Origin: an uncultured Bacilli bacterium
Lineage (GTDB): Bacteria > Bacillota_I > Bacilli_A > RFN20 > CAG-826
Length of the DNA: 64,000 nucleotides
Assembly: GCA_944350425.1 (NCBI GenBank)
Contig: CALVOX010000003.1
Coordinates: 62,001-126,000, forward strand
Direction of reading: 5' to 3'
Positions 55,190-63,390 of this stretch are shown in pieces. Each line of letters starts with the position of its first letter. Positions within the stretch are counted from its first letter, which is position 1. The notes beneath the pieces were generated by a model. It saw nothing but the letters and a program-made list of their open reading frames with translations. It was not told the DNA's origin and did not search any database. The position numbers and the translations under genes were made by a program.

Positions 55190-55946
55190 TTACCTCCTTT
55201 GCTAAGTCTGAATAAGCGATAGATCCTGCACTAGTTGGTTTATATAAGCAAGCTGGAACTCCTCTTGCACTACATTCACTTAAACTATAATTTCTAGGTA
55301 TTATAGTTAAAAAAGTCATCTCTTTAAAAAGTCCTCTAACCTCTTCAACAACTTCTTTTGCAAGTTGAGATTCATTATCTAACATTGTTAAAAGAAATCC
55401 TTCAATATTTAAAGAAGTATTATACTTCTCTTTAACTTGTTTAATTGTGCCTAAAATTTGAGCTAAACCTTCCATTGCAAAATATTCACATTGAACTGGA
55501 ACTAAAACCGAATTTGCGGCAGTTAAAGCATTGATACATAGTATTCCTAAAGACGGAGGACAATCGATAAGAATAAAATCATAAACTCTATTTAGTTTAT
55601 TTAATGTTTCTTTTAAAATAAATGCGCTCTTATTGAAATCTTGTCTTTGAATTAGTTCACTTTCTAAATTAGAAAGTTTTAAATTTGATGGAACAACATC
55701 AAAATTTTTCATCATTGTATTTTTGATGATTTTATTTATATTTGTATCCAAAATTAATGCATTAAAAATAGTTTGTGAGATAATAGTAATATCAATTCCT
55801 AGTCCTCTAGAAGAATTTCCTTGTGGATCTAAATCAACTAAAAGAACCCTCTTCCCAAGTTGAACTAAAGAGGCGGCTAGATTGATAGAGGTAGTTGTTT
55901 TTCCAACACCACCTTTTTGATTAGCAATAGCTATAATTCGTGCCAT
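55170..55946 (-). CDS. parA: ParA/Soj chromosome partitioning ATPase
   Basis: The start at 55946 (MARIIAIANQKGGVGKTTT, 258 residues) is preferred; the frame from 55985 would run through the promoter. The deviant Walker A KGGVGKTT is at 10-17, with Walker A' DLDPQGNSS near 40 and Walker B FILIDCPPSLG near 119. It drives origin segregation with ParB. No Shine-Dalgarno; TTGCAT-17-TAAAAT predicts a 4-base leader. Confidence 0.95.
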   Translation of the reverse strand: MARIIAIANQKGGVGKTTTSINLAASLVQLGKRVLLVDLDPQGNSSRGLGIDITIISQTIFNALILDTNINKIIKNTMMKNFDVVPSNLKLSNLESELIQRQDFNKSAFILKETLNKLNRVYDFILIDCPPSLGILCINALTAANSVLVPVQCEYFAMEGLAQILGTIKQVKEKYNTSLNIEGFLLTMLDNESQLAKEVVEEVRGLFKEMTFLTIIPRNYSLSECSARGVPACLYKPTSAGSIAYSDLAKEVIAHEKR

Positions 55947-55956
55947 ATATAAATTA

Positions 55957-55985
55957 ATTTTAAAAAATATGAATAAATAATGCAA
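55957..55985 (-). promoter_or_regulatory. Promoter of parA-parB
   Basis: TTGCAT (55980-55985) and TAAAAT (55957-55962) on the minus strand with a 17-base spacer; predicted start near 55950, 4 bases from the parA ATG. A CACGTG palindrome sits directly upstream. Confidence 0.55.
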
Positions 55986-55992
55986 TATTAAA

Positions 55993-56004
55993 TTCCACGT
56001 GGAA
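55993..56004. repeat. CACGTG palindrome upstream of the parA promoter
   Basis: TTCCACGTGGAA is a perfect 12-bp palindrome 7 bases upstream of the -35 of parA. It shares the CACGTG core with parS but differs at four outer positions, so it may be a weak ParB site or a different operator. TTCCACGTGG recurs at 56139-56148 inside rsmG. Confidence 0.4.
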
Positions 56005-56014
56005 AAATAAAATA

Positions 56015-56659
56015 TTAGAGAGGTTTTTTCTTAATTTTAGAATAACTACGAGGATATTCAGCTTCAGTTTCTTTATCTTTTTTTATAAATAAATTATATC
56101 TAATGATATCTTCGCCTTTTTTCTCGATTTGTTCATCTTCCACGTGGCAAGAAAGTAACTTAAAAGCAGATGCTGCTTCATTTATTTCTTCTATTGCTTT
56201 TCTTCCTTTATAAGCAATAAGGCTACCACCAACTTTTAAATAAGGAATCGCAAGTTCTAGTAAAATGTTAAGGCTAGAAACGGCTCTAGTCACAACCACA
56301 TCAAATTTAGTGTTTTTATCTAGTTCTTCAACTCTTTTATTTACAATTTCAACATTATCTAGTTCTAGTTCTTTTTTTACTTTCTCTAAAAATTCGCATC
56401 GTTTTGTAATAGGTTCAACTAATACAAATTTCGAAGTTGGGAAATTTATTGCTAGAGGTATCCCCGGAAAACCAGCTCCGCTTCCTAGATCCATAATAAA
56501 TTTGTTTTCAAAATCAAAAACTTTTGTAGGATAAATAGAGTCAAGTATATGACGATTTTTAAAATCATCCTTATTAGTGACTGCAGTTAAGTTAAACTTT
56601 TCGTTTTCTATAAGGACTAATTCAATAAATTTGTCGATTTTTTCTTTTTTATTCATCAT
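56015..56659 (-). CDS. rsmG: 16S rRNA (guanine-527-N7)-methyltransferase
   Basis: The 214-residue SAM-dependent enzyme has motif I VIMDLGSGAGFPGIPLA (here FIMDLGSGAGFPGIPLA near residue 48) and the upstream NLTAVTN segment typical of RsmG/GidB. It methylates G527 of 16S rRNA; loss gives low-level streptomycin resistance. Its ATG overlaps the mnmG stop (TAATG), the near-universal mnmG-rsmG origin-proximal pair. Confidence 0.95.
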   Translation of the reverse strand: MMNKKEKIDKFIELVLIENEKFNLTAVTNKDDFKNRHILDSIYPTKVFDFENKFIMDLGSGAGFPGIPLAINFPTSKFVLVEPITKRCEFLEKVKKELELDNVEIVNKRVEELDKNTKFDVVVTRAVSSLNILLELAIPYLKVGGSLIAYKGRKAIEEINEAASAFKLLSCHVEDEQIEKKGEDIIRYNLFIKKDKETEAEYPRSYSKIKKKPL

Positions 56660-58551
56660 TAGATTAACCTATTTTTCCTTAAATACATGATTAAAACGTT
56701 TATATCTGAAGGATTTACCCCACTAATTCTTGAAGCTTGACCGATTGTTTTTGGTTTAATTGCATCAAATTTTTGTCTTGCTTCTAAAGCCAAACCATCT
56801 AAATTTAGATAATCAATATCAGCTTTAATTTCGATATTATCTAATTTATGTAGTTTTTCAGCTTCTTTTCTTTGATTTAAAATGTAACCTTCATATTTAA
56901 TATAAATCTCGATTTGCTCTTCAGCAATATTATCTAATTTTATATTCACTGGTATATCAAGATATTTTTTTAATTCTTTAAAAGTAACACCATTTCTTTT
57001 TAATATTTCTTTTGCACTTACTCCGTAGGTTAATTTTTCATAGCCTAAACTAGATAAATATTCATTGATAGGTGATTTTTCCCCAAAATATGTTTTTTCA
57101 AGAATATTAAAAACTATCGACATAGCGTTTTTCTTTTCTAAAAACTTATTATATCTTTCATCACTCACTAAACCCAATTCATGAGCTTTTGGGAGAAGTC
57201 GAAAATCAGCATTATCATGTCTAAGCAATAAACGATATTCTGCTCTTGAAGAAAGTAATCTATATGGTTCTTTTGTTCCTTTAGTTATTAAATCATCTAT
57301 CATAACGCCAATATAAGCTTCATCTCTTCCTAAAATAAATGGTGGTTTATTATCAATATATAAAGAGGCATTTGCACCAGCCATTAAACCTAACCCAGCA
57401 GCTTCTTCATATCCACTTGTACCGCAAATTTGTCCAGAAATAAATAAACCCTCGTATTTTTTCGTCATTAAAGAGTTGTCAAATTCAAGTGGATCCAAAG
57501 CATCATATTCAATTGCGTAGGCATATTTTAAAATTTTTGCGTTCTCTAAACCTGGCAAAGAATGTACCATTTCATCTTGAACATCTTCTGGCATTGAAGT
57601 TGAAAAACCTTGCAAGTAAATCGAATTTGTATCATAACTTTCAGGTTCGAGAAATAATTGATGTCTTGGCTTATCAGCAAAACGAACAATTTTATCTTCA
57701 ATTGATGGACAATATCTTGGACCAACGCCTTCAACTAAACCGCCATACATTGCACTATCTTTTAAATGTGCGCGAATTATTTCATGAGTTTTCGGAGTTG
57801 TATAAATTAAAAAACAAGGTTTTTGTTCTTCTAATGGAATAAACTCACTTGATTCATAGGAAAATCCTTGGTCATCGACATTTCCAAATTGAATTTCAGC
57901 CTTTGAAAAATCAATCGATTCTTTAGCGATTCTTTGAGGAGTTCCTGTCTTTAATCTTTGTAGACTTAGTCCCATTTTTCTCAAATTGTCAGATAATCCA
58001 ATTGATGGTTGCTCTCCATCAGGACCACCTGATTCCTTGTGATGGCCTCTTAGGATATCAGAATTCATGTAAGTTCCTGTTGCTAAAATTACTGCTTGGG
58101 AATAAATCTTTTTCCCGTCCTTTAATATAACACCTTGAACTTTAGATTCGGTATGAATTAAATCTATAACTTCACCTTCTAAAATATCTAAATTTGGTGT
58201 ATTAAGAAGGTGCTCTTGCATATTATGAGGATATCTTTTTTTATCAGCTTGTGCTCTTAAGCATTGAACTCCTGCACCTTTTTTGGTGTTAAGCATCTTC
58301 ATTTGTAAATATTCTTGGTCAGCGCATTTGCCCATATAACCCCCAAGAGCATCTATTTCACGAACAACAATGCCTTTAGCACTTCCACCAATCGATGGAT
58401 TACATGGCATATTTGAAGCCATACTAAAATTTAATGTAACAAGAAGTGTTTTCTTATCCATTCTAGCTGTAGCTAAACACGCTTCATTTCCAGCATGTCC
58501 TCCGCCAACAACTATAACATCATATTCAGTTTTTATATTTTCGTTTAGCAT
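56659..58551 (-). CDS. mnmG: tRNA uridine-5-carboxymethylaminomethyl modification enzyme MnmG
   Basis: The 630-residue flavoprotein starts with the FAD-binding VIVVGGGHAGNEAC near residue 12, contains the MnmG-specific NPSIGGSAKGIVVREIDALGG and ends with the helical tRNA/MnmE-binding domain (ASRISGVNPSDINVLIMYL). With MnmE it modifies wobble uridine 34 of several tRNAs. Position beside rsmG-parA-parB is typical near oriC. It lies 1 base after sufB. Confidence 0.97.
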   Translation of the reverse strand: MLNENIKTEYDVIVVGGGHAGNEACLATARMDKKTLLVTLNFSMASNMPCNPSIGGSAKGIVVREIDALGGYMGKCADQEYLQMKMLNTKKGAGVQCLRAQADKKRYPHNMQEHLLNTPNLDILEGEVIDLIHTESKVQGVILKDGKKIYSQAVILATGTYMNSDILRGHHKESGGPDGEQPSIGLSDNLRKMGLSLQRLKTGTPQRIAKESIDFSKAEIQFGNVDDQGFSYESSEFIPLEEQKPCFLIYTTPKTHEIIRAHLKDSAMYGGLVEGVGPRYCPSIEDKIVRFADKPRHQLFLEPESYDTNSIYLQGFSTSMPEDVQDEMVHSLPGLENAKILKYAYAIEYDALDPLEFDNSLMTKKYEGLFISGQICGTSGYEEAAGLGLMAGANASLYIDNKPPFILGRDEAYIGVMIDDLITKGTKEPYRLLSSRAEYRLLLRHDNADFRLLPKAHELGLVSDERYNKFLEKKNAMSIVFNILEKTYFGEKSPINEYLSSLGYEKLTYGVSAKEILKRNGVTFKELKKYLDIPVNIKLDNIAEEQIEIYIKYEGYILNQRKEAEKLHKLDNIEIKADIDYLNLDGLALEARQKFDAIKPKTIGQASRISGVNPSDINVLIMYLRKNRLI

Positions 58552-58552
58552 T

Positions 58553-59962
58553 TTAACCTATACTATCGTCCATATCTAATTTAATTAATTGATTTAACTC
58601 AACAGCATATTCCATAGGAAGCTCTTTTGAGAAAGGTTCAATAAAGCCTAAAACAATCATTTGAGTAGCATCTTTTTTTGAAATACCTCTACTCATAAGG
58701 TAGAATAATTGATCTTCGTCGATTTTTGAAACTGTCGCTTCATGTTCCAAATAGGAAGTATTGTTATGAACTTCGTTTTTCGGAATAGTATCTGATTTTG
58801 AATAATCATCAAGAATTAAAGTGTCGCATTCAATATGTGTTTTTGAATTAATAGCTTCTTTTTTTATTCTTGCAGTACCTCTGTAATTAGATGTTCCTCC
58901 GCCTTTAACAATGGATTTAGAAATAATTGATGAGGAAGTGTTTTTAGCCTCATGAACCATTCTAGCTCCGGCATCTTGATATTGACCTTCTCCAGCGACC
59001 GCAATAGAAATACATAATCCTTTAGCGCCTTCACCTTTCAAGATACAAGCAGGATATTTCATATTAATTTGTGAGCCTATATTACCGTCTATCCATTCCA
59101 TAGTGCCATTTTCATAAACATCTGCTCTTTTAGTAACCAAATTAACGATATTATTTGACCAGTTTTGAACAGTAGAGTATCTACATTTAGCATTTTTATG
59201 AACAATAATTTCAACGACAGCAGCGTGAAGAGATTCCTTAGAATAAATTGGAGCAGTGCAACCTTCAACATAATGAACATCAGCACCTTCGTCAACAATA
59301 ATTAAAGTTCTTTCAAATTGCCCGGTTTTTTCATTATTAATTCTAAAATAAGATTGAAGAGGCTTTTCAAGTTTTACACCTTTAGGCACATAAATAAATG
59401 AACCACCACTCCACACAGCACCATTTAAAGCACTATATTTGTTATCAGCAACATTAATAACAGTGCCAAAATATTTTTTTACTAAATCGGGATACAACTT
59501 TAAAGCCATATCGGTTGAAAGAAAAATTACGCCTTTTTCTTCAACTTCTTTAAGCATATTGTGATATACCATTTCGCTTTCATATTGAGTTGATGCGCCA
59601 GCTAGATATTTTTGTTCGGCCTCTGGAATACCTAATTTGTTGAAAGTATTTTTGATTTCTTCTGGTACTTCTTCCCAAGAAGATTCTTCTTTTTTAGAAT
59701 AACGTGTAAAATATGTATATGAATCAAAATCAAGGAAAGACAAATCAGGCCCAAAAGAAGGTTGTGGCATTTTTATAAATTTACGAAGTGCATCTAATCT
59801 ATAATTTAACATCCATTCAGGTTCTTCTTTAGCTTTTGAAATAGCTCTAACTACTTCTTCGGACAAGCCTTTTCCTGTTGTAAAAATAGATTTTGCATCA
59901 TCCTTAAAATCGTATTTTTCTCTATTTAGGTCAATATCTTTAACATTACTCATCTTCTTCAC
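58553..59962 (-). CDS. sufB: Fe-S cluster assembly scaffold SufB
   Basis: The 469-residue protein is the SufBC2D scaffold subunit, with [14 protein letters not shown] in the N-terminal part, the beta-helix core including [18 protein letters not shown], and the conserved C-terminal [20 protein letters not shown] with its His. Fifth gene of the suf operon; it overlaps sufU by 17 bases and is followed 1 base later by mnmG. Confidence 0.96.
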   Translation of the reverse strand: MKKMSNVKDIDLNREKYDFKDDAKSIFTTGKGLSEEVVRAISKAKEEPEWMLNYRLDALRKFIKMPQPSFGPDLSFLDFDSYTYFTRYSKKEESSWEEVPEEIKNTFNKLGIPEAEQKYLAGASTQYESEMVYHNMLKEVEEKGVIFLSTDMALKLYPDLVKKYFGTVINVADNKYSALNGAVWSGGSFIYVPKGVKLEKPLQSYFRINNEKTGQFERTLIIVDEGADVHYVEGCTAPIYSKESLHAAVVEIIVHKNAKCRYSTVQNWSNNIVNLVTKRADVYENGTMEWIDGNIGSQINMKYPACILKGEGAKGLCISIAVAGEGQYQDAGARMVHEAKNTSSSIISKSIVKGGGTSNYRGTARIKKEAINSKTHIECDTLILDDYSKSDTIPKNEVHNNTSYLEHEATVSKIDEDQLFYLMSRGISKKDATQMIVLGFIEPFSKELPMEYAVELNQLIKLDMDDSIG

Positions 59963-60386
59963 CCTTAATTATCTTTGAAATACCTTGAGCACCTAAAGAA
60001 GCACATTTAATTCTAGCAGCTTGTTTATAAGTTTCGCTAAATGCATTTAGTTCTTCTAAAAGTTCTTGATCGTAAGGTTTTTCGTGTAACATATTTTCAT
60101 ATTGTTCAATTATATTCAAAGCTTCTTTTGCATTTTTCCCTTTAACCATCTCACATAAAATATCGGTCGATGAAGTTGAAATAGCGCAAGCTACACCGTC
60201 AAACATCGCGTCTTTGATAACATCATTTTCAATATCTAAATAAATCGTAATATCATCGATACACGAGTCACTGTCCATTCTAATTGCTTTATATTTTGTT
60301 TTATCATCAGGAGTTTGTTTATTATCTGGAGTCGAATAATGTTCCAAAATAATTTCTCTTTTCATATCATCAGTTAAAGTAGGCAT
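59946..60386 (-). CDS. sufU: SufU-type zinc-dependent sulfurtransferase
   Basis: The 146-residue protein belongs to the SufU/IscU-like family. Three conserved Cys are present: in DSDSCIDD (usually NPxCGD), GVACAIS and IKCASLG; with the Asp they bind zinc. SufU accepts sulfur from SufS in Firmicutes and replaces SufE. The first motif is diverged from the usual form, Gly being replaced by Ile. It overlaps sufS by 17 bases and sufB by 17 bases. Confidence 0.9.
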   Translation of the reverse strand: MPTLTDDMKREIILEHYSTPDNKQTPDDKTKYKAIRMDSDSCIDDITIYLDIENDVIKDAMFDGVACAISTSSTDILCEMVKGKNAKEALNIIEQYENMLHEKPYDQELLEELNAFSETYKQAARIKCASLGAQGISKIIKGEEDE

Positions 60387-61599
60387 CTAAGAAATCTCCT
60401 CCTTGCTTCAAAGCATTTACTAAAATATCAATATCATTTTTGTCGTTATAAAAATAAGTCGAAACACGGATAGTTCCAAAAACTTTAAGTCTTTCTTTTA
60501 AAAGTTTTGCACAATGTTCGCCGCTTCTTACACAAACTCCTTTCGAATTTAAGTAAGATGCTTCATCTTGAGCAAATACTCCCTTAACATTAAGTGTTAT
60601 TATTCCAGAATCAGCGTGTTCATTATAAATGATAACATTATCCAATTCTTTTAGTTTAGTAATGGCATAATCATGAAGTTCTATATCATGTTTTTCTATT
60701 TCATCCATTCCAATAGACTCTAAATAAGTTAACGCTGCATCTAGACCATAAATTCCAGCTAAATTTTGTGTTCCAGCCTCAAATTTTGCAGGTGGTTCTA
60801 AATAAGCAACATTTCCGCACATATCAAAACGAGCGTTATCTCCACCGCCAGTCATAAATGGATCCATTTTTTTAAGTAAATCAAATTTACCATATAAGAC
60901 ACCAATTCCTGTTGGCCCACATAATTTATGACCTGAGAAAGATAAAAAATCACAGTCTAAATCTTTTACATCAATTTTAATATGTGGTGCGCTTTGAGCA
61001 GCATCACAAACTACAACTGCGCCATATTTATGAGCAATCTTTGACATTTCTTTTATATCGATTTTATAGCCTAAAACATTGGTAATTTGTGCAATAGAAA
61101 CTACTTTAGTATTAGGAGTAATTACTTTTTCAAGATTTTCTGGAGTACATCTTCCTTCGTCATCTAAAGGAATATATTTTATTGTTGCTCCTGTCATTTC
61201 ACTAACTTTAAACCAAGGCAAAACATTCGAAGCATGTTCAGCTTCAGTTAATAAGATCTCATCACCTTTTTTTAAATATTTAATTCCATAGCCAAAAGCA
61301 ACTAAGTTTAAAGACATTGAGGTTCCGCTTGTGAAAACTATTTCATAAGGTTCTGAATTAATAAATCTTGCAACATGTTCTCTTGAATGTTCGACCTTTC
61401 GATCTACATGATAAGCTATATCATAATCTCCACGATGGGCATTTGCTCCATCTTCTACATAGTATGAAGAACAAGCATCAATAACACATTTTGGTTTAAA
61501 AGCGGTTGCTGCATTATCAAGATAAACAAACGGCTTTTTATCATTTTTATGATTTTCGAAAATAGGAAAATCCTTTCTAATTTTAGCAACATCTAACAT
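60370..61599 (-). CDS. sufS: Cysteine desulfurase SufS
   Basis: The 409-residue PLP enzyme releases sulfur from cysteine as a persulfide. The PLP Lys is in FSGHKLCGPTGIG near residue 225, and the persulfide Cys in RSGEHCAK near 365 (usually RAGHHCAQP). The C-terminus matches group II desulfurases. It lies 2 bases after sufD and hands sulfur to SufU. Confidence 0.96.
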   Translation of the reverse strand: MLDVAKIRKDFPIFENHKNDKKPFVYLDNAATAFKPKCVIDACSSYYVEDGANAHRGDYDIAYHVDRKVEHSREHVARFINSEPYEIVFTSGTSMSLNLVAFGYGIKYLKKGDEILLTEAEHASNVLPWFKVSEMTGATIKYIPLDDEGRCTPENLEKVITPNTKVVSIAQITNVLGYKIDIKEMSKIAHKYGAVVVCDAAQSAPHIKIDVKDLDCDFLSFSGHKLCGPTGIGVLYGKFDLLKKMDPFMTGGGDNARFDMCGNVAYLEPPAKFEAGTQNLAGIYGLDAALTYLESIGMDEIEKHDIELHDYAITKLKELDNVIIYNEHADSGIITLNVKGVFAQDEASYLNSKGVCVRSGEHCAKLLKERLKVFGTIRVSTYFYNDKNDIDILVNALKQGGDFLDAYFN

Positions 61600-61601
61600 T
61601 A

Positions 61602-62384
61602 TTAAAATTCTCCTTCAATTAACTCAATAATCATTTCTTCATCCTCTTTTGAAAAATGTTTCGAAATAGGAAGAAGATAACCTAAAGTAATTAAATTTCT
61701 TGCTTCTTTTAATGAAATACCTCTAGATAAAAGATAATATACATGTTCATCTTTTAAAGAACCAATAGCACAAGCGTGCTTTGCGACAACATCGTTACAA
61801 TCAATCTTTAAAATTGGATTAGCAATTGCTTTAGCTGTTTCATCAAAAACGATGACTTTTGCTTTTTGATTAGCATTAGCTTTTACACTATCTTTTGATA
61901 TATGAGATGTTCCGTTGATTTTTATCATTGACGAATCTTTACTTACTCCATAAGCATCTAGCTCAGAATAAGTTTTACCTACTTTATGATTAAACGAAAT
62001 ATCATAATTTTTATTTTCATTATTTTTAGATAAAACTCCTAAATGGAATGAGGAAGAAGCATTTTCTTCATCTAAATCAACTATGCTTTTAAATGATATT
62101 GAATTTTTGAAAAAGTCAGCTATAAATATATTAAATTCTGTTCCACGTGAAACATTTGCATGCAAATTAACACTCTCAATAGGATGCTTTATGATAATTC
62201 TTAGGGTTAAATTTGAATTTTGCCCTAAGTTAAAATAAATATCGTTTTTCTTAGAAGATAACTCCAAATCTAAAGTTACATTTGAATTATTTTGTAGCAA
62301 AAAAGATGAAGCGTTTTCATCGCTTAAATTGACACTATATGTACTATGTCCTTCAAGAAAATATGAAGTTGATTTATTTAACAT
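61602..62384 (-). CDS. sufD: SufD-like Fe-S assembly protein (short form)
   Basis: The start at 62384 (MLNKSTSYFLEGHS, 260 residues) has AAGGAAG upstream and overlaps the sufC end by 11 bases; the ATG at 62417 is rejected. It has the SufB/D C-terminal domain with KHACAIGSLKDEHVYYLLSRGISLKEARNLI and a beta-helix, but the N-terminal 150 or so residues of typical SufD are missing, as in the shorter forms of some anaerobic Firmicutes. A parS site is embedded at 62139-62154. Confidence 0.88.
   Translation of the reverse strand: MLNKSTSYFLEGHSTYSVNLSDENASSFLLQNNSNVTLDLELSSKKNDIYFNLGQNSNLTLRIIIKHPIESVNLHANVSRGTEFNIFIADFFKNSISFKSIVDLDEENASSSFHLGVLSKNNENKNYDISFNHKVGKTYSELDAYGVSKDSSMIKINGTSHISKDSVKANANQKAKVIVFDETAKAIANPILKIDCNDVVAKHACAIGSLKDEHVYYLLSRGISLKEARNLITLGYLLPISKHFSKEDEEMIIELIEGEF
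62139..62154. other. parS site (ParB-binding centromere-like element)
   Basis: TGTTCCACGTGAAACA matches the bacterial parS consensus TGTTNCACGTGAAACA at all fixed positions. It lies within the sufD coding region (encoding NVSRGT on the minus strand) about 7 kb from parB. By base composition a 15-16 base match is not expected by chance in 64 kb. Confidence 0.88.
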
Positions 62385-63210
62385 CTTTAATAACTTCCTT
62401 TGTTGCACAAACACCAATTGAAACCTTATTCATTGGCTTATCATTTTCTTCTTTCTTGATTGAAACGCCCAATTCTCTCTCAATCCATTCATAGCCTTCC
62501 CTATCGACTTTAGAAATTAAAGAAGCATCTCCCTCTTTGACAATTCTACCATTAATCATAACAGCTGCTCTATCTGGTTTAACAAGTTCAAATAAACGAG
62601 CATAGTGAGATATAATTAAAAATCCAGTATTTTGAGATTCTTTTTGAGCAGTAATAGATTTTGAAACAATATTTATAGCATCAACGTCTAGTCCTGAATC
62701 TATTTCATCTAACATAGCAATGTCAGGATTTAAAAGTAAAAGTTGTAATATTTCATTTCTTTTCTTTTCGCCACCAGAAAATCCGTCATTTAAATTACGA
62801 TTAACCATATCAAAAGGTAAATTAACTTTATTACATGCATCTTCTAATTTTTTATAGAATTCAAATAATTTAATCTTATTGTCACGATGAGCATTAATTG
62901 CACCTTTAAAGAAATCAGCACTAACAACTCCTGGGATTTCTGCAGGATTTTGGAAAGCCAAAAATAAACCAGCTTTACTTCTTTCATCAGTTTTTAAAGA
63001 TAATAAATCTTTTCCGTCATATTCAATTGTTCCGGAAGTAACTTTATATCTAGGATTACCCATTAATATAGCCAAAAGAGTTGATTTACCATGACCATTA
63101 GGCCCAAGTAAGGCAAGTGTTTCACCTTTATTAATCGTTAGATTTACTCCTTTTAGAATTTGATTTCCTTCTACTTCTGCACAAAGATCTTTTATTACTA
63201 ACTTTTCCAT
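62374..63210 (-). CDS. sufC: SufC ATPase of the SUF complex
   Basis: The start at 63210 (MEKLVIKDLCAEV, 278 residues) has AAGGAAA upstream and is preferred over 63276. Walker A GPNGHGKST is near residue 36, the signature GFSGGEKKRNEI near 145, and Walker B IAMLDEIDSGLD near 168. It is the ABC-type ATPase that powers the SufB-SufD scaffold. The C-terminal 30 residues beyond the usual end are charged. First gene of sufC-sufD-sufS-sufU-sufB. Confidence 0.96.
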   Translation of the reverse strand: MEKLVIKDLCAEVEGNQILKGVNLTINKGETLALLGPNGHGKSTLLAILMGNPRYKVTSGTIEYDGKDLLSLKTDERSKAGLFLAFQNPAEIPGVVSADFFKGAINAHRDNKIKLFEFYKKLEDACNKVNLPFDMVNRNLNDGFSGGEKKRNEILQLLLLNPDIAMLDEIDSGLDVDAINIVSKSITAQKESQNTGFLIISHYARLFELVKPDRAAVMINGRIVKEGDASLISKVDREGYEWIERELGVSIKKEENDKPMNKVSIGVCATKEVIKDVK

Positions 63211-63311
63211 AAATAATTTCCTTATTAAATCCAAAAAATTATATAAAAATAGCATTATTTTATCAAACAATATCACCTAAAAATCTTGGAATCCAAGTCG
63301 AATATTCTTTA

Positions 63312-63340
63312 TTGAAACTTTTATACTTATAGTATAAAAT
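63312..63340 (+). promoter_or_regulatory. Promoter of the lipoprotein gene
   Basis: TTGAAA (63312-63317) and TAAAAT (63335-63340) with a 17-base spacer; leader of about 44 bases containing GGAAGGA. Confidence 0.65.
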
Positions 63341-63390
63341 TATACCGCTATTGCAAAATAGACTTTTTTGACTATACGGAAGGACGAAAT

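Noticed and set aside
57489-57842. 117-codon plus-strand frame antisense to mnmG
   Set aside because: Lies wholly inside mnmG with low-complexity His/Leu-rich composition and no ribosome-binding site; a shadow of the strongly conserved mnmG frame.
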